A program made the translations under genes and the position numbers. Source: Volvox africanus (lineage: Eukaryota > Chlorophyta > Chlorophyceae > Chlamydomonadales > Volvocaceae). From it: a stretch of 64,000 nt of DNA. The stretch covers positions 3,969,501 through 4,033,500 of the forward strand of contig BSDZ01000080.1 in NCBI GenBank assembly GCA_030268105.1, read 5' to 3'. Positions within the stretch are counted from its first letter, which is position 1, and every line of letters starts with the position of its first letter. The notes below the pieces were generated by a model. It did no database searches. It saw only the letters and a program-made list of their open reading frames with translations, and was not told where the DNA came from. Of this stretch, positions 36,713 through 48,967 are shown piece by piece.

Positions 36713-37296
36713 TCATTTTCCCGTTGTGCCTGTTGCGCCGCTAGGTCCGTCCTCTCGTTGCAGGTCCTCCATGGTCGGCACGTCAGCAATACGGCTGACA
36801 AACTCCTCGGCTAGGTCCAGATCATCCTCCGCTTCCTCGAGCTCATCAACCAAATCGCTTATAATGACTATCCATGCAATAACAGAAAGGAACAATGATT
36901 GTTAAGTCCCAAGCTGACCGGGGGAGGTGCAAGAAAAACAGGCATCATGGTGAAAGAAGATGGCTGCAGCTCAAGCGGTAATCCCAACTGAAGGCCGTAA
37001 GTATTCCCGTAGGTGTGTTCGTGGCAGGTATGCCTCAAGAGCCGCAACCTAGCTTACAATGGTAATCGTATGAGACGCCTGCAAGTTATCCCATCTGTAA
37101 GAGAAACGGACTGAGCATCCCATGGTCGAGCCCATGATTTGGTAGACACCATCGTATATCTTTGATAACCTTAAAAACCAAACATAGAACTTAAGGTGAG
37201 GTGGAGCCATCCGCGCATGAGCATACTTACATGTGTCGTACACGTACATCGCTCCTCCTCCAATAATTGAACCCAAGCCAGCCACCAGAAAATCGC
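36713..37296 (-). CDS. Small single-pass membrane protein with acidic tail, unknown
   Basis: Three minus-strand exons can be joined in phase: about 37296-37230 (RDFLVAGLGSIIGGGAMYVYDT), about 37085-37066 (CVSYDYH) and about 36871-36713 (FIISDLVDELEEAEDDLDLA, then a Thr/Gly-rich end at a stop). The first exon is a glycine-rich membrane helix preceded by Arg-Asp; such an R(R)DF start is common in proteins sent into the thylakoid, but one arginine is from an unread upstream exon. The tail is strongly acidic. Upstream, near 37478-37530 minus, another hydrophobic stretch (VFLVFGIGFPTVVQEF) may belong to the same gene. I do not recognise the family; coding status rests on phase and composition. Confidence 0.4.
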
Positions 37297-37400
37297 GTCT
37301 GCTCGGTTTATACCATGGAGCTTGTGCCTGTTATAGATGTGCCCCGGCATCAGCAAGAATTACGACGCATGTTGCAACGCATACTCAAGGCCATACCCGA

Positions 37401-37448
37401 GGCGGCGGCGGCGGCGGCGGAGGGGGTGGTGGGGGTGGCGGCGGCGGA
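37401..37448. repeat. GGC/GGT trinucleotide tract
   Basis: A 48-base run of GGC, GGA, GGG and GGT triplets on the plus strand, reading poly-Gly, or poly-Ala/poly-Pro on the other frames. It lies just upstream of the small membrane-protein gene and may be 5' UTR or intron. Confidence 0.9.
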
Positions 37449-38067
37449 GTGAACGTTTCAACGTTAGGTTGGCTTGAACTCCTGCACCACCGTGGGAAAC
37501 CCAATGCCGAACACTAAAAATACCTGCTACAAAGGTTCAAGCCAGTCGTTAAACAACTACCTGCACGGAACCAAAAAACTTGGAATTGCAGCTTGTTTTC
37601 CTATATTTGTAAAATTAATACGGGAATTACAATTCCATGGGTACCTTGCATACATTTCTATATATTGACTAAAGAGCGGTTGGTATGGCGGCTCAACAGA
37701 TATTACTGATTACTATGCCAACAAATAATAAGACAGTCCCTGAATAGGAACATCCCCATTCATCACGTGTAGATTGGCCGCGCTGAAAACATTGCTTTGG
37801 CGGTTGTACGGATTACATCCCATGCATCTCAAAATGCTTTCACAAAAATTCCAGGTACATCCCGCCATGTTGATTGCGAGCGCAAACATACAATAACTAA
37901 GCAAATCCTTTTACAATTTGAAATGAATCTCTGCTGCAACCTGTACATCGCTGAGTACCGCAGGTTCAGCCAGTGGTAATTCCCTATGTTATATTTTTAA
38001 TTTATATAGTAAAAGTGACATCTATTATAGGTTAAGAGCATTCGCGTTCCGACGATCATTTCTCATA
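37449..38067. promoter_or_regulatory. AT-rich divergent intergenic region
   Basis: About 620 bases before the FdC2 start codon, AT-rich from 37660 to 38060. It should hold the FdC2 promoter and perhaps 5' exons of the small minus-strand gene. No defined element is recognised. Confidence 0.3.
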
Positions 38068-39624
38068 ATGCTGAGTCCTCAGCTTTCAGCAAAGGGCCGT
38101 ATGCCGAGAGCGCATGTTATTCGCATCCATCCAAGCCACTATACCCTTACCAAAGTCATATGCCAAGCTCAGAAGACAGTACCGGAAGCGCCACCTAAAT
38201 CACACGCAGACAAGTCGCGGACGGGCCTTGGAGATATCGGCGACCTTCTTGGCCCTATTGGCCTAACTTACAGCGCCAGCACTAAGGTGTGTTACGGATC
38301 CTAGGGATCCTTCCGGCCGCTCCACCCTATCCTCATACCCAGAACCCTGGCGCTTTCTGTCTGGCCGGCGTAATCTGCTATTGAAAGACATGAGGAAAGG
38401 GACTTTCTTTTGACACGATGTTGTGCCGTAGCTTGGTCATTGCCTGGGAAATCCGGGGCCAGCTGGGACTGCGTTAGTTGCTTACGCAACCCACGCTCAG
38501 ACGGGACGAGATGAAAGGCGCATGAGGCAAGGGAGCATTCCGCCTCACTCCCCCTTTGTCGAACATTTATTTGTGTAGGAATCGAAGCGTGTCAATGTTG
38601 AGGTTGACAACACCCCAGTCGTGGATCTGGGCCCTATTAGCCTGAGCTTTGCGAAGGGACCCAACGACCGTCAGGAGCTTGACGCCAGCAGCAGCGGACG
38701 GGAAGATGGGGACGCGGCAAGTGCAATACCCAGTATCCACAGCATGACGACGGAGGAATGGCGGGTCATGTTTGAGAAAGACGGAACCAACGATCTTTGG
38801 CTGGAGGACGAGTTCAACGCTGGTTCGCGCCTCGTGGTCAGTCGGTGCACGTGTTGAATATAACATTGTGGGCCCAAGATGCACTTATTGTTGTTCATGT
38901 AATCCCTGCCAATGTGCGTCTGTTTTCTGCAGGGATGCACAATACACGCTATTGCTGAACCATTTTACATTGGCCACATCCGCCCGTGACTTTCCTTGCT
39001 CCATGTTGCTGTTCTGTAGGGTGGCAGGGCTGTGCATAAGGGAGGTGTATACGGCTTTCGCACTGGTGAAGGTCCTTCTGCTGGAAATGTGCCGGTTCAT
39101 AAAATCAAGATCTTTGATCACCACGGAAATCAAGAGATTGACATTCAAGTACCGGAGGACAGGTGAGTGGCAGAGCTCTGACTTATTCACGTAGGCGGCT
39201 GGTCTCTTTCGTTTGCTCTTTAAAACAGGGTCTTATAAAGCCCTAAATCAGTCATTTCTTCATCATTCTGTTGAGCAGTTTGTGCTCTGTGACCAGGTAC
39301 ATCCTTTGGGAGGCCGAGGACAACGGGCTTCAGTTACCGTACGCATGTCGGATGGGCTGCTGTACGGCGTGTGCCGTACGCGTCAAGGAGGGCACTGTGT
39401 ACCAGCCCGAGGCGCTGGGTATCAGTCAGGAGCTCAGGGATCAGGGCTACGCGTTGATGTGCGTCGGCTTTCCGACATCGGACGTTGTGATGGAGACCGT
39501 GTCAGAGGACGAAATTTACGACCTCCAATTTGGCCGGTACTTTGCTGCTCAGGCGCTGGACCCAGGCGCGGATTCTGTGGCCCGCGATGACTATGCATTG
39601 TCAATTGCTAACATGGATGAGTAG
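38068..39624 (+). CDS. FdC2: FdC2-type [2Fe-2S] ferredoxin, plastid
   Basis: Four exons in perfect phase: 38068-38286, 38579-38836, 39020-39162 and 39297-39624 (TAG), giving 315 residues. The ferredoxin domain is in the last two exons: VHKIKIFDHHGNQEIDIQV, RYILWEAEDNGLQLPYAC, the cluster ligands CRMGCCTAC (C-x4-C-x2-C) and the fourth cysteine in YALMCVGFPTSDV. After the domain comes DEIYDLQFGRYFAAQ and RDDYALSIANMDE, the C-terminal extension that defines FdC2 and distinguishes it from photosynthetic ferredoxin. Plant FdC2 is a plastid protein of about 180 residues; here about 150 residues precede the domain: a transit-like leader (MLSPQLSAKGRMPRAHV) and a conserved-looking region with DLGPISLSFAKG and TTEEWRVMFEKDG. 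Its redox partner cannot be told from the sequence. Confidence 0.92.
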
Positions 39625-41098
39625 AAGGGGTTTTGGAAGCAGCAGATGTACGGCCGCTTTGTGGTGACCTTTAAAAGTCCGCATTACCAGTGTAACTATT
39701 GATAGTAAGTCGCATTAGTGCGATACAATGGGATGTGAGCCTCTGGGGTTTCTTACAGTGGTATCAATGCCTTTTATTTTTCGCGCAGGTTAGATGCAGG
39801 TATGAGCGGGATCAATGAACGACCTAATTCGCCTCTGCTTTACAGGGCTCTGTTCCAATTTACATAGCGCGCTTCCAGTTGAACATGCACATTTATTTGA
39901 CGTGTGCTTTGCGGCGTGATGGATGATCTTGGTGCATGTGCCTTGGTGTCAATGCTCGTGAGGCCGGAGGATTCGCGAATGAGCACCGCTTACCATATGA
40001 GTGTAAACTGATGTTTGCGATGTCGTCCCATTTCCAAAGCCGGGCCGCAGAAAAGTAGCATGGGCTTATAAAGGCCCAGAGTCTATCCCACCTGCACATA
40101 TGGCAGAAGTGCCAAAGTGATGGCACCCCGGCTGACGTCTCCAGTTACTGCGGCCATAGTTCTTACACGCAGAACCCTTATCGCCCTATATTTTTCGCTT
40201 TTTATACGCACAACCTTCGAAAAAAATTGCATGCGTGCCCCGAGTGTTAAACCGTACGGTAGCGTCCCCTTGGAATATCAGCACCCGCTGTCCCGTGGCG
40301 TATAGGCACCAGCCACTTCCAATCAGACTGGTAACCACTTGCAGTTTTTCCCCATGCGCCAGGCTGTGGAAATGGCTCCGTACGACGCGTACTCTCTCAC
40401 CAACCCAGAAATTGATCCGCCATTAGTATCTGAATAGCGACATGCTGAATGACGCCGCGGAGTGCAGTGCTCACTCAGGTGACTAAAAGTACCTCCCTTG
40501 GACGAACTGTTGTTCTTTGTACTTACGCGTCCCTTGGGAGAGGCGCGTATGGCAAGAAACTGGGAGCCATACCTTGACCCCTAAACTTGTCTTGCCGCTC
40601 ACATGTGCGGATATCCTGCTGGACTCGCCTACTTACCGGCCTATTTCAGTTAGTTTATCTTGGTAGTGAAAATGGCAGGACGATACATTCCTTCAATTGC
40701 TGCCGGTGGTCGGGTTTGCACGAGATGCACGGGATGGCAGATGATTGATGCTCGCTGGTTTCGACAAATCGCGCAGGCAAGCGCGAGGAAACCTATGATG
40801 ATGAGAGGTAACCTCAACGAAGGATGAGGGGATGAGCGGTCAACACTGGCAATGTTGTCGTTTGACCCCGACGACGACAGGTATTGGCATCATAAAAATG
40901 AAAAACATCAGTGGAAGTGTGCAATTTGTCTAAAAACGCTGCGGACGTGCACTTACCACCAATGAAATATATCGGCTAACCAAATGCACACTGTTGACAT
41001 AAAACGGACCCGTCCCACTCAGTACCGTCACATGGTCAGTTATACTGATCATTCAAGCTAAGCCTGCAAGCTCAGGACCAAAATTAAAAGCCATAGGT
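39625..41098. other. Spacer between convergent genes, about 1.5 kb
   Basis: No gene is supported. Short plus frames at 40117-40426 and a minus frame at 39893-40126 lack motifs. Sequence composition is even. The two flanking genes converge on it, so it should hold their 3' UTRs. Confidence 0.5.
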
Positions 41099-42860
41099 CT
41101 ACTTAAGCCGCTTTTTGGCAGCGCCTTTCTTCACCCCTCCTCGTGAGGTCAATCGCAATCGTTTATCGACACCTGGCCTGTCTGCCTTTTTGGACTTCAT
41201 TTTTTGCTTGGTCCCTCCACCGTTGCCATTCATCGTCAGAGGCCCGCGCCTGCGACAAGGCAGTAGGCCCCATAGCAATATCTCGGACACCCGATAAGTC
41301 CTTTGGAGTACGCATACAAGTTGCACGCTTGAAACGTTTGGTGATGTGTTTACCCATGGCACAATTGACCATCCTGGGCTGGAGGCATCCCTAATCCCCA
41401 ACTTAGACACACAACCAATTTCAGGAACTCATGCATGGAAATCTACATCAGGCTCAAGCGAGGTTATGTGGGTGTCTCATCACTTCGAGCACGTCGCAGA
41501 GCCCTCACCTGCCGGAAGATGGGCCTGTCCCTGCAGCTGCCTCCAGTCCCTTCTCGTCACGGTCCCTGTCACTGGCGCCCTCGTCCTCGACGTCGCTGCT
41601 ACAACCAGCAGCCCCAGGTTGCTCATCGTCAGAGGAACGAAACGGCATGGTCGTGACGGTGGTGGTAATGCCGTCATCCCCCTTGTACACGGTAACGCTG
41701 TGTGGCTGTTTGCGCACGTCCTTGTCATCATCTACGCCAGGAGGTGATTCCAGGGATTGGAGGCCACGACGGTCACAATTGTAGATAGAAGAACTTTATG
41801 ATAGCAAGCTACATAACGAAGCAGCAATTATTGACACATGGACGGCAAGCACACAAACGGCAGGACACAAACTGAGCCTGTGTGCTGAAGCAGCTAGCCA
41901 TTGAGTCTCAAGTGGGCAGAAGCATAATGGTGTATACGTCTGCGCGTATCAGAAACGCTCAGTGCGCACTGTCTGCCAGGCCACTGGCTTTCATACGCCG
42001 TGGATAGCGGGTGTGCGAGCTATCCGCCGCGCTCACACTAAAAGTGCTATGCACGCCATGATCGCGCATACAATGCACCATTATCCTTACCATCTTCACT
42101 GCTTGAACCTATGCCGTAGTCATCGCCTAAGCCCAACTTCTCCTTTAGCTTCGTCCGTTTCTGCGCGGCAAGGACACTCACGCGCATGTTTCAACTCCGC
42201 CGGCCCGAGTGTTATTGTGCACACTCACAAAGACCTACTTCCAACCGCTGCTGGTTTCGTTCCTCGCGCTGCTTCTCCTTAATCTGCCTGGTTGACGTAG
42301 GGGAGTCAGATTAGTAATCCATGCAATGAATGCAACGGTCAACGGCCTGGGACCGAAAGTCTCGCCCTAGCTTGCAGCGCCCAAGGAAAATACTTCGTGG
42401 GCGTTCGCATTCGAAAGGAGCCGAGATTGCCCAACACTGCGTGCAACGTGGGCGTTGCATGATATGGTGAGCACATGCCACCCTCCACGATTGCGAACTC
42501 ACTTTTGGGCGTCTTGCCGTCGCTGTTGCTTTCGCTTACGAAATCCTGTTACATATTCCCTGCAGATGAGGAATTCGGCGAACCCTTGTTAACACTCGTA
42601 TGTAGCGCGCAGCCCTGGGACATTTTCGGTGGCGGCGGCCAGATGCAGCAACACGCAAGTTCCGGCTAAGTGCAAACCCGTTGTGAGACTAACCCACTTG
42701 TAATCTGTCACGTCAAAAACTACTTCCACATCTTTCTGTTTCTGCTTTCGCTTGCTGATGTGATGGACAGAAGCAACTTTGTCGCCTGGAACCCTCCTTT
42801 GAAGCCCAAGTGCGTCATACTCACGAAACCTGTAATTGCTCATTATTAAAAAAACGTTAC
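41099..42860 (-). CDS. Nol12/RRP17-like rRNA-processing protein
   Basis: Pieces on the minus strand follow the Nol12 order. Near 42850-42690: KRKQKQKDVEVVFDVTDYK, the usual basic lead into the EVVFD motif. Near 42285-42243: KEKQREERNQQRLE, the basic coiled region. Near 41720-41505: PHSVTVYKGDDGITTTVTT, matching the TV.VY.GDD.TTTVTT block of plant and algal members, then an acidic SSDVEDEGASDRDRDEKG. The last exon, about 41280 to the stop at 41099-41101, is a basic tail (KQKMKSKKADRPG, GVKKGAAKKRLK) suited to nucleolar targeting. Nol12/RRP17 works in early pre-rRNA processing. Exons between 42285 and 42690 and the start codon are not resolved. Confidence 0.65.
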
Positions 42861-43237
42861 TCAATGCAGATAAGTGAGACGAACTTCGGTACCAAGCTGT
42901 ATTACGAAATAGAAATTCGCACACCATACTACGACACTTAACTAGGAACATGCATCGTTGGGCTGATTCCGTGCATTTCCGATTCTAACTTATTTCGTGA
43001 GGACCGTTCGCCTCAGCCTGGGGCTGTTGGTTACGAGCTTCGTTTCATCGGTTGGCAATCAAACGACATGGGTACGGACAACCAACGGTATATTCAAAAT
43101 CCCGATAGTAATCATAGAACCTTATTGACAGTACCGCACGGGCAACGGGCGCTGATAAGTCTTATACATGTTGGCTGCCAAGCCAGATCAATTAATACGT
43201 CGTCGCCCCCTACATTATTCCTTGTTGGAACACAAGC
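42861..43237. promoter_or_regulatory. Divergent intergenic region
   Basis: About 375 bases between the 5' parts of the Nol12-like gene (-) and the BBD-like gene (+). Expected to hold both promoters and perhaps the first Nol12-like exon. Nothing specific recognised. Confidence 0.3.
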
Positions 43238-45426
43238 ATGGCTGTCGCAGTATTTAGCACCGACCAACCCCGAATTTTCCTTTCTCATGCACATGCAACT
43301 CCCAAGATAAGCTTCTTTCGTTCCAATTCAATTCCGATAAACCTAGGTATCACGGTTGTTTCCCGCACAGTGCACCACCTCCAAGGCGCTCGGCCTAATG
43401 CACCTTCTCGAGCCAGTCGCCAGATCGTTCAAGGTCAGTTCTTCTCTAGTACGTTTCTTTATCTGTTTCCTTTGGTTTTTACTGGTGATAAATTTATCCC
43501 TGATGGGACTTAAGCTTCCTCTTTTCTTTTTCAGCCCAGTGCAGATACACTGGTTATCCATTCAAGGAAAATGATTATTTGCGGTAAGGCAGCGTCTTAC
43601 ACGGGTTTATTTGTCATGCAACCAATGATACCTCGAACAGCAATCATATCTTACCTGCTCCTACCTATATGGCGCCTTCAAGTTACAAATTAATGACACA
43701 CAGCTTGCTTCTGTTCCAGTGTCGAGCTCCTGGAGCGTCCGCCGTACGGACCGATGAAGGTACTGCCTGCCACTGACGACAATGCAGGCTACAGCGGTAC
43801 GCAGCTTTTCTGGTTATTATTCTACATAGGTGGATTTTGTATTGTCTTGAGCCACCGTTGCCACTTCTCCAGGTTTACTGGTCTTCCAGCGTGAGCACGA
43901 GGAGGCCCTCACCGTTGATACACCCATTATGGAAGTATATGTGGCCGGAGGTGCGCACTACAGTTAAGCTCGCACCTCGCAAGAGTCGTATACACGACAT
44001 CTCATGTTCTTCCTGCTTCCAGACTCGGCCTGTAATATTTACGCTCAGCTGCACGGCCAGAAGGCACATCGCCCGGTCGTACATGACCTGATGTACAATG
44101 TAAGTAGGATCTTGAAGGCCGGCCATCTTGGTCATCTTCTGGCCCCCTTACCAACCATAGAAGGGGACATTTCTAACACTTTCCCTGCTGGCCAACGTTG
44201 TGCCAAGTCCGCTAGGGTGCGCCATCCCCGCTGCAGGGCGCAGCCCTGAGCCATGGGCTAACGACAGGTTAACGTGGTTAAACTGAAGAGCCAATAAACG
44301 TTCAGCATCCTTACCAGCGCAACGTGCTTTTTCTTATACAAGTGCGATAGCACGTGCATAGCTCAATCAAGAACGGCCCTTCGTTGCCCTCTTATCCATT
44401 GCCCGGACAGCTGCTAGCACGTGCTGCCGAAGTGCATCGGGGGCAATGGCAGCTTCTTCGTGTGGCCATTGTGGCGCTTGACGGTGATATTTTCGTGGGT
44501 CGCTTATTCTTTGGGGACGCGGCCACCGGCACAGTCCATTGGGATTGTGACTGCCGGCCATCCGACGGCGTGTACCTTAGCTTGCGGGTAGGGCAGCAAA
44601 CATGTAACTAGTACGTACAGTACCTAGATGCTTGTAACTTTGTTTTCATACACCATGCAGGTTGTAGGAACAGTATTGCAGTGATGAGGTGTCTGTCAAT
44701 TCTATTATTCTATTATCACTTGTGAAGGGCCTTGCAAAGGTATCCTGCGATGTTCTGTGGTTGCAGACGCAATGCCCGTTCTACGTAGCGCGCACGGTCT
44801 GGGAACAAGCTGCTTCACCCCTGCGGCTTTCTAAAGTGCATATGATTGCCGTACACGAAGACACGATGACGAAGCAGCAGGAGCAGCTACAGGCTAGTCA
44901 GCACCATACGCAGGAGCACCAGAACGGAGCGTCTGACAGCGGAACCATCGCTTCAAATGGGATCTACGAGCATCGGAGAGGCGGTGGCGGCGGCACCATA
45001 AGCCCGACCGCGTACGAGTACATGGCCATCAAGTACGTTCATGTCCGACGCAAGCGGTAACGTGCGGGGGGATGTAACTTCAAGGAGAGTGTCATCACTC
45101 TCTATCGACATAGCTGTCTACGCCGTGACTAGGATAACTGATCAACGACGCCTGCCTTGCCCATTCCTCCCTTCATCAGACCTGACGACATGGACGATAT
45201 CAAGCTCCTTAAACGTGAATTGGCCATTGCCGTCCGCGAGGAGGATTACGTGGCAGCCGCTCGGCTGCGGGATCACCCCTACATGCAGCTTTACCGGCGA
45301 ATCGAGGCTTTCCAGCTACTGGGTCGGGCTGATGAAGTCGGAGCCCTGCAGCAAGAGCTGGCAACCATGGTTGCACGCAAACTACAGCTGCAACCCAAGC
45401 CCCGCGAAGGCGAAATGACGCATTAA
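43238..45426 (+). CDS. Bifunctional nuclease (DUF151) with UVR motif, BBD-like
   Basis: Eight exons in perfect phase: 43238-43433, 43535-43583, 43720-43796, 43873-43950, 44023-44099, 44411-44587, 44767-45032 and 45180-45426 (TAA), 388 residues. Residues 1-65 are Ser/Arg-rich and nearly free of acidic residues, like a plastid transit peptide. The DUF151 domain follows: VELLERPPYGPMKV, LLVFQREHEEALTVDTPIMEV, NIYAQLHGQKAHRPVVHDL, RVAIVALDGDIFVGRLFFG, VHWDCDCRPSDGVYLSLR and CPFYVARTVWEQA. A Gln/His/Gly-rich linker leads to a UVR motif (DDIKLLKRELAIAVREEDYVAAARLRDHPYM). DUF151 plus UVR is the layout of Arabidopsis BBD1/BBD2, nucleases linked to basal defence and ABA responses. Substrate in algae is unknown. 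Confidence 0.92.
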
Positions 45427-45864
45427 CCTGTTCCATAGTGACTGTCCACCCACCGCACTCGGTGGGTTGTCGGGCGGCTTGTGGGGCCTGTAAACGTGAT
45501 CTTCTGTTTGGCCAGCATGCTTGACGACTAGCTGGATGTGTGACCGTGACAAGCAAGCATCTCTACGTCCGGTATGTTGCGAGCTGTCTTCGATGTGTTT
45601 TTGTTGGCGTGCAAATGTGCAGCTGTATTTAATCATGCGTATTCTCAAAAAGATGAAATTTCTAAGCGTCGTGCACACCGTGCATAAGCCTCCACCATGG
45701 CGGCTCATGTTAGATTAGGATATCCAATACGCCTCCGCTCGTTGTGAAACGCGACATCTAGACTGACGCTGGTGCTGTAGTGTGGCAAGTTACACTGCGA
45801 CTCGTATGCGTGTCTTCGCAAAGTTAATTTAATAACTCGACCGCCTTGAACTCTCCATTGCACG
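45427..45864. other. Spacer between convergent genes
   Basis: About 440 bases between the stop codons of the BBD-like gene (+) and the DUF4602 gene (-). No gene or motif seen. Confidence 0.5.
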
Positions 45865-47547
45865 CTACAAAACTCCTTTCGGCAGCCTGAGCTTGCCCGT
45901 TTCCGTAGGCACCCTCTTCAAAGGCTTGATGCGGAGGACACCGTTCTTGAAGGAGGCTCCCGCTTCCATAAGTCCCCGATCACGATTCTTCGCTACAAGG
46001 ACAATGGCATGGAAATCCGTACTTTCGTCAGTTAGTACGAGCCACATTGGGTGCTAAGTTGCTAACTCGTACTGTGTTGCATTTAAAGGGATTACCTTTC
46101 AAAGCGCGCTTCTTCTTGCTTAGTCCTTTCCGCTGCACCATGCCCGTCTCAATAGCTTCTTCCAATGCTCGCGCCTGTCGCTTGGCCGCGTTTTTGACCA
46201 AACCTTTCCCCATGGACGCCGCAGTGCGTGGGGCTGTGGCGGCCTTAGCGCCCAGACGTGCGAGCATCCGGGCCTTGTATAGCTTGGCGCTCTTCTTGTC
46301 CAGTGCCCCAGAGGCTGTCATTGACAGACAAAGAATCCATGGGGAGGCGGGGGACAGAACTTGTACACATTGAAAAATGCAACGTACGTTGAAAAAGTAG
46401 AATCCCGTCGTCCCCAGGAACTATTTCCCGGGATGCCTACACTAGATCATTAGACGGAGCATACCAAAATGTTCGACCTCCATCTGCAACTTCTGGAACT
46501 CCTTGGGGCTGAGCCCCCCATCTTCCACCGCCTGCTTTGCCTGCACCGGGTGCACTTGCACAGCCTCGTGCACTTTGCTTGCCTGCAATGTTTCATAGGA
46601 GTATAATGAGAGTAATGTTATGTAAAGATTGGCATGAAACATAACCCCCCGCTCTATCCTCCACTCTTCATTCTGTGCGCACCGGCTTGTTAGACGCCGA
46701 TCAATGGGCCAACCTCACCTTGTGAGACATAAAAAGCTTCCGCTCGCGCCTCAGAACTTCGGCCTTCATGTCGACCGATTGCGACTCTGCCACCTTTGAT
46801 GCGTAACCCTTGTCCTCTGGCTCGGGCACCTTACTGCTTGTCGCACGCGTCTGCTTTCCTTTCTTCGCAGCCCCCATAATTGCGTCAATTTCGTCTGTTG
46901 GGATCGAAAATCTCTTTTTCTGCTGCTGACTGCCTGGCTCACCGGACCCTCGCGGTTCTGGTGCGCCTTGGGTGGAGGTGGCTGGATGCCCTCGATCCAA
47001 GGATTTCTTCTGCTTAGGCTTTACCGTAGTTGCGGAAGTGCCAACCAAGTTGCTCGCGTCGACTGTACAAGACGGCAATGGCATTTAGATGTTAACACTA
47101 GGGCTCGACCTCGGACTCAAACCAAGCAACCTGGCCCCGCGAGACACCGCACAGTAGCCCAGGCTAAAGTGGGCTAGTAACTGTGCAGATCCTGCTCCCC
47201 TCGCGTCGCCACAACTCCGCAGAATGATTATGCATCGACAAACCCCGGATCCGGGCCCCGGATCGTGATGCCCACGTCGTGAGGTAAATGATGCGGGCAA
47301 ACTCTAGTTACCCCGGACTACCTTGGATCTTGTCCCTGGCTTCGCATCCTTCGCCACGTGCTGTGGTTTTAAAACTGTGCTGGGCACCATGCCTTGTTTG
47401 TGATTGCGTATGGCTCACATCGTCGTCAAACAGCGACATGAAACGCTCCCCTGCCGGCAGCACTTTCGTTAGCACCCGGCGCATTTCGGGCTTACAGTCC
47501 CAAACACTCAAACTAACCATACTCCTGCAGTTTTTGGAGTGCGTCAT
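45865..47547 (-). CDS. DUF4602/C1orf131-like ribosome biogenesis protein
   Basis: Minus-strand exons: about 47547-47325 (MVSLSVWDCKPEMRRVLTK..FMSLFDD), about 47063-46725 (Lys/Gln-rich with KKRFSIPTDEIDAIMGAAKK), about 46585-46460 (SPKEFQKLQMEVEHFG), about 46321-46100 (SGALDKKSAKLYKARMLARLG and EAIETGMVQRKGLSKKKR) and about 46000-45865 (DRGLMEAGASFKNGVLRIKPL, stop TAG 45865-45867). The FG..LDKK..Y..R....LGAK block followed by a basic region is the DUF4602 signature. Human C1orf131 is a component of the small-subunit processome, so a nucleolar role is likely by family. The protein is highly basic and mostly coiled or disordered. ATG 47547 is the first in-frame start; 47520 is possible. Confidence 0.75.
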
Positions 47548-48967
47548 CCGTGCTTAAGCATGCTGCGCTGCGCTTCCGCTCTGCTTTAATCGTCATCGCG
47601 TGGCGGCTAGAGCACCAAAGCTCAATTCCAGCATAAAGTCTTGAATGATACAACGCAATTCAACAATGAGTCCTTTTCAAAAATATACAACAACGCCACT
47701 GATACTTAAGATTTCAGAGGTCATAAACAAAATGTTTTCCCAATGAACTTATATTGCGAAACAAATATAATTGAGCAGGACAACATATCGAGCAAAGGTC
47801 GGCAGGCATGGCGGTTCTGGGGATCGTACCCGCTGCAGAATCTCGCCGACCGGCCACGGCCGCAAGTCCTTGATGACTCAAATGAAAACGTTCCAATCAA
47901 ATTAGTAATGAAATTGGTCAGAATGCAGAAATAAACCCCATCGCGGTGGTGAAAGCCAGCGCAGCCGCAAACCTAACCGGAAAGTAACTGTTAACAGGCA
48001 ATTCGTGCTTTCAGGCACGACTTCTGTCTTTAGCTGGCTATATAATGAATTTTCTTCTTGACACTACAACCCCGGACCCTGTGCAGACGAAATAAGTGGA
48101 TCACTTGCGGAGAGGGGTGCGGGGTGCGCGCATAAAATGCATCTTGCAATGCATCAAGGGTGGCAAAAGCCATGCCTAACCACAGCTGTAAGATTGGATT
48201 TCCCATAGGTGCCACTTGCAAATATGTAAACATCTGGTTCAAGTTTCCAAGGGCTGCCGTATGTACGATGCAGAGGAAGGATGCTATCATCGGTGCGCTG
48301 TTATTACGGTTCTTAAGCCACACAGCAAGACCTCTCAATAAAGTAAGACTAACAATCCATCATTGACATTGCAACTCGGTTTACTCTGAACTCCAGAAAC
48401 CTCTTACCTGGGTTACCGTACACATCTGTACATGCGCGAATCAAAGTCTGGCTGCGTGGGCCCGTAATACTGCGACGCGCCCTATATATGCTGCAGTTGC
48501 TTAAAACACAGTGGAAATTCATACCTTGTGTTGATGTACTTCACAGCGAATGGATGCTTGCGTTATCCTTCGTGTCCTCCGTTCCCTTCCACATAGGGCC
48601 CTGCGCGGCCCAATAGAACCAGGCATCCGACGCTGGCTTAATGAAGGCTTATTCAACATGGGTGGCGCAGGGGAAGGACATGGACCTTATATACGTACCG
48701 TACTGTCTCGAACACGCTGTCGCATAGCGGTTCGCCTTAGTTTTCTAAAATCAGCTTTCATCATAGCGACTGCAATTTGTCAAAGCCACATGAGGGCATG
48801 TATCGTTGTCGATTCTCTATGGAACGATATGTAAGGGAAATTTATTACTGGACGTGCAATCGACCAAGTCCCAAATACGGTCCTGATTTGCCTCTATTGA
48901 CAGACTGTCAAGCACCTGCTGAGCATGCAGGATTCTTACTAGATACTTTTTTGTTTATAAGTAACGC
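47548..48967. other. Divergent spacer, 1.4 kb, no supported gene
   Basis: Between the starts of the DUF4602 gene (-) and the GDPD gene (+). A minus frame at 48030-48338 is hydrophobic but begins without ATG and has no splice partners. A plus frame at 48550-48834 also lacks motifs. The region probably carries both promoters. Confidence 0.4.

Noticed and set aside
47248..47264. Perfect palindrome GATCCGGG-C-CCCGGATC
   Set aside because: Lies in an intron of the DUF4602 gene; a single short hairpin without a T-run or other context is not evidence of a functional element.
41099..47547. A cluster of RNA-processing genes acting together
   Set aside because: Nol12-like and DUF4602-like genes are separated by a plastid nuclease gene and differ in strand; eukaryotic gene order gives no operon logic here.
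48030..48338. Minus-strand frame of 102 codons with hydrophobic stretches
   Set aside because: It has no ATG at its start, no family motif and no splice partners; the hydrophobic look can arise by chance.
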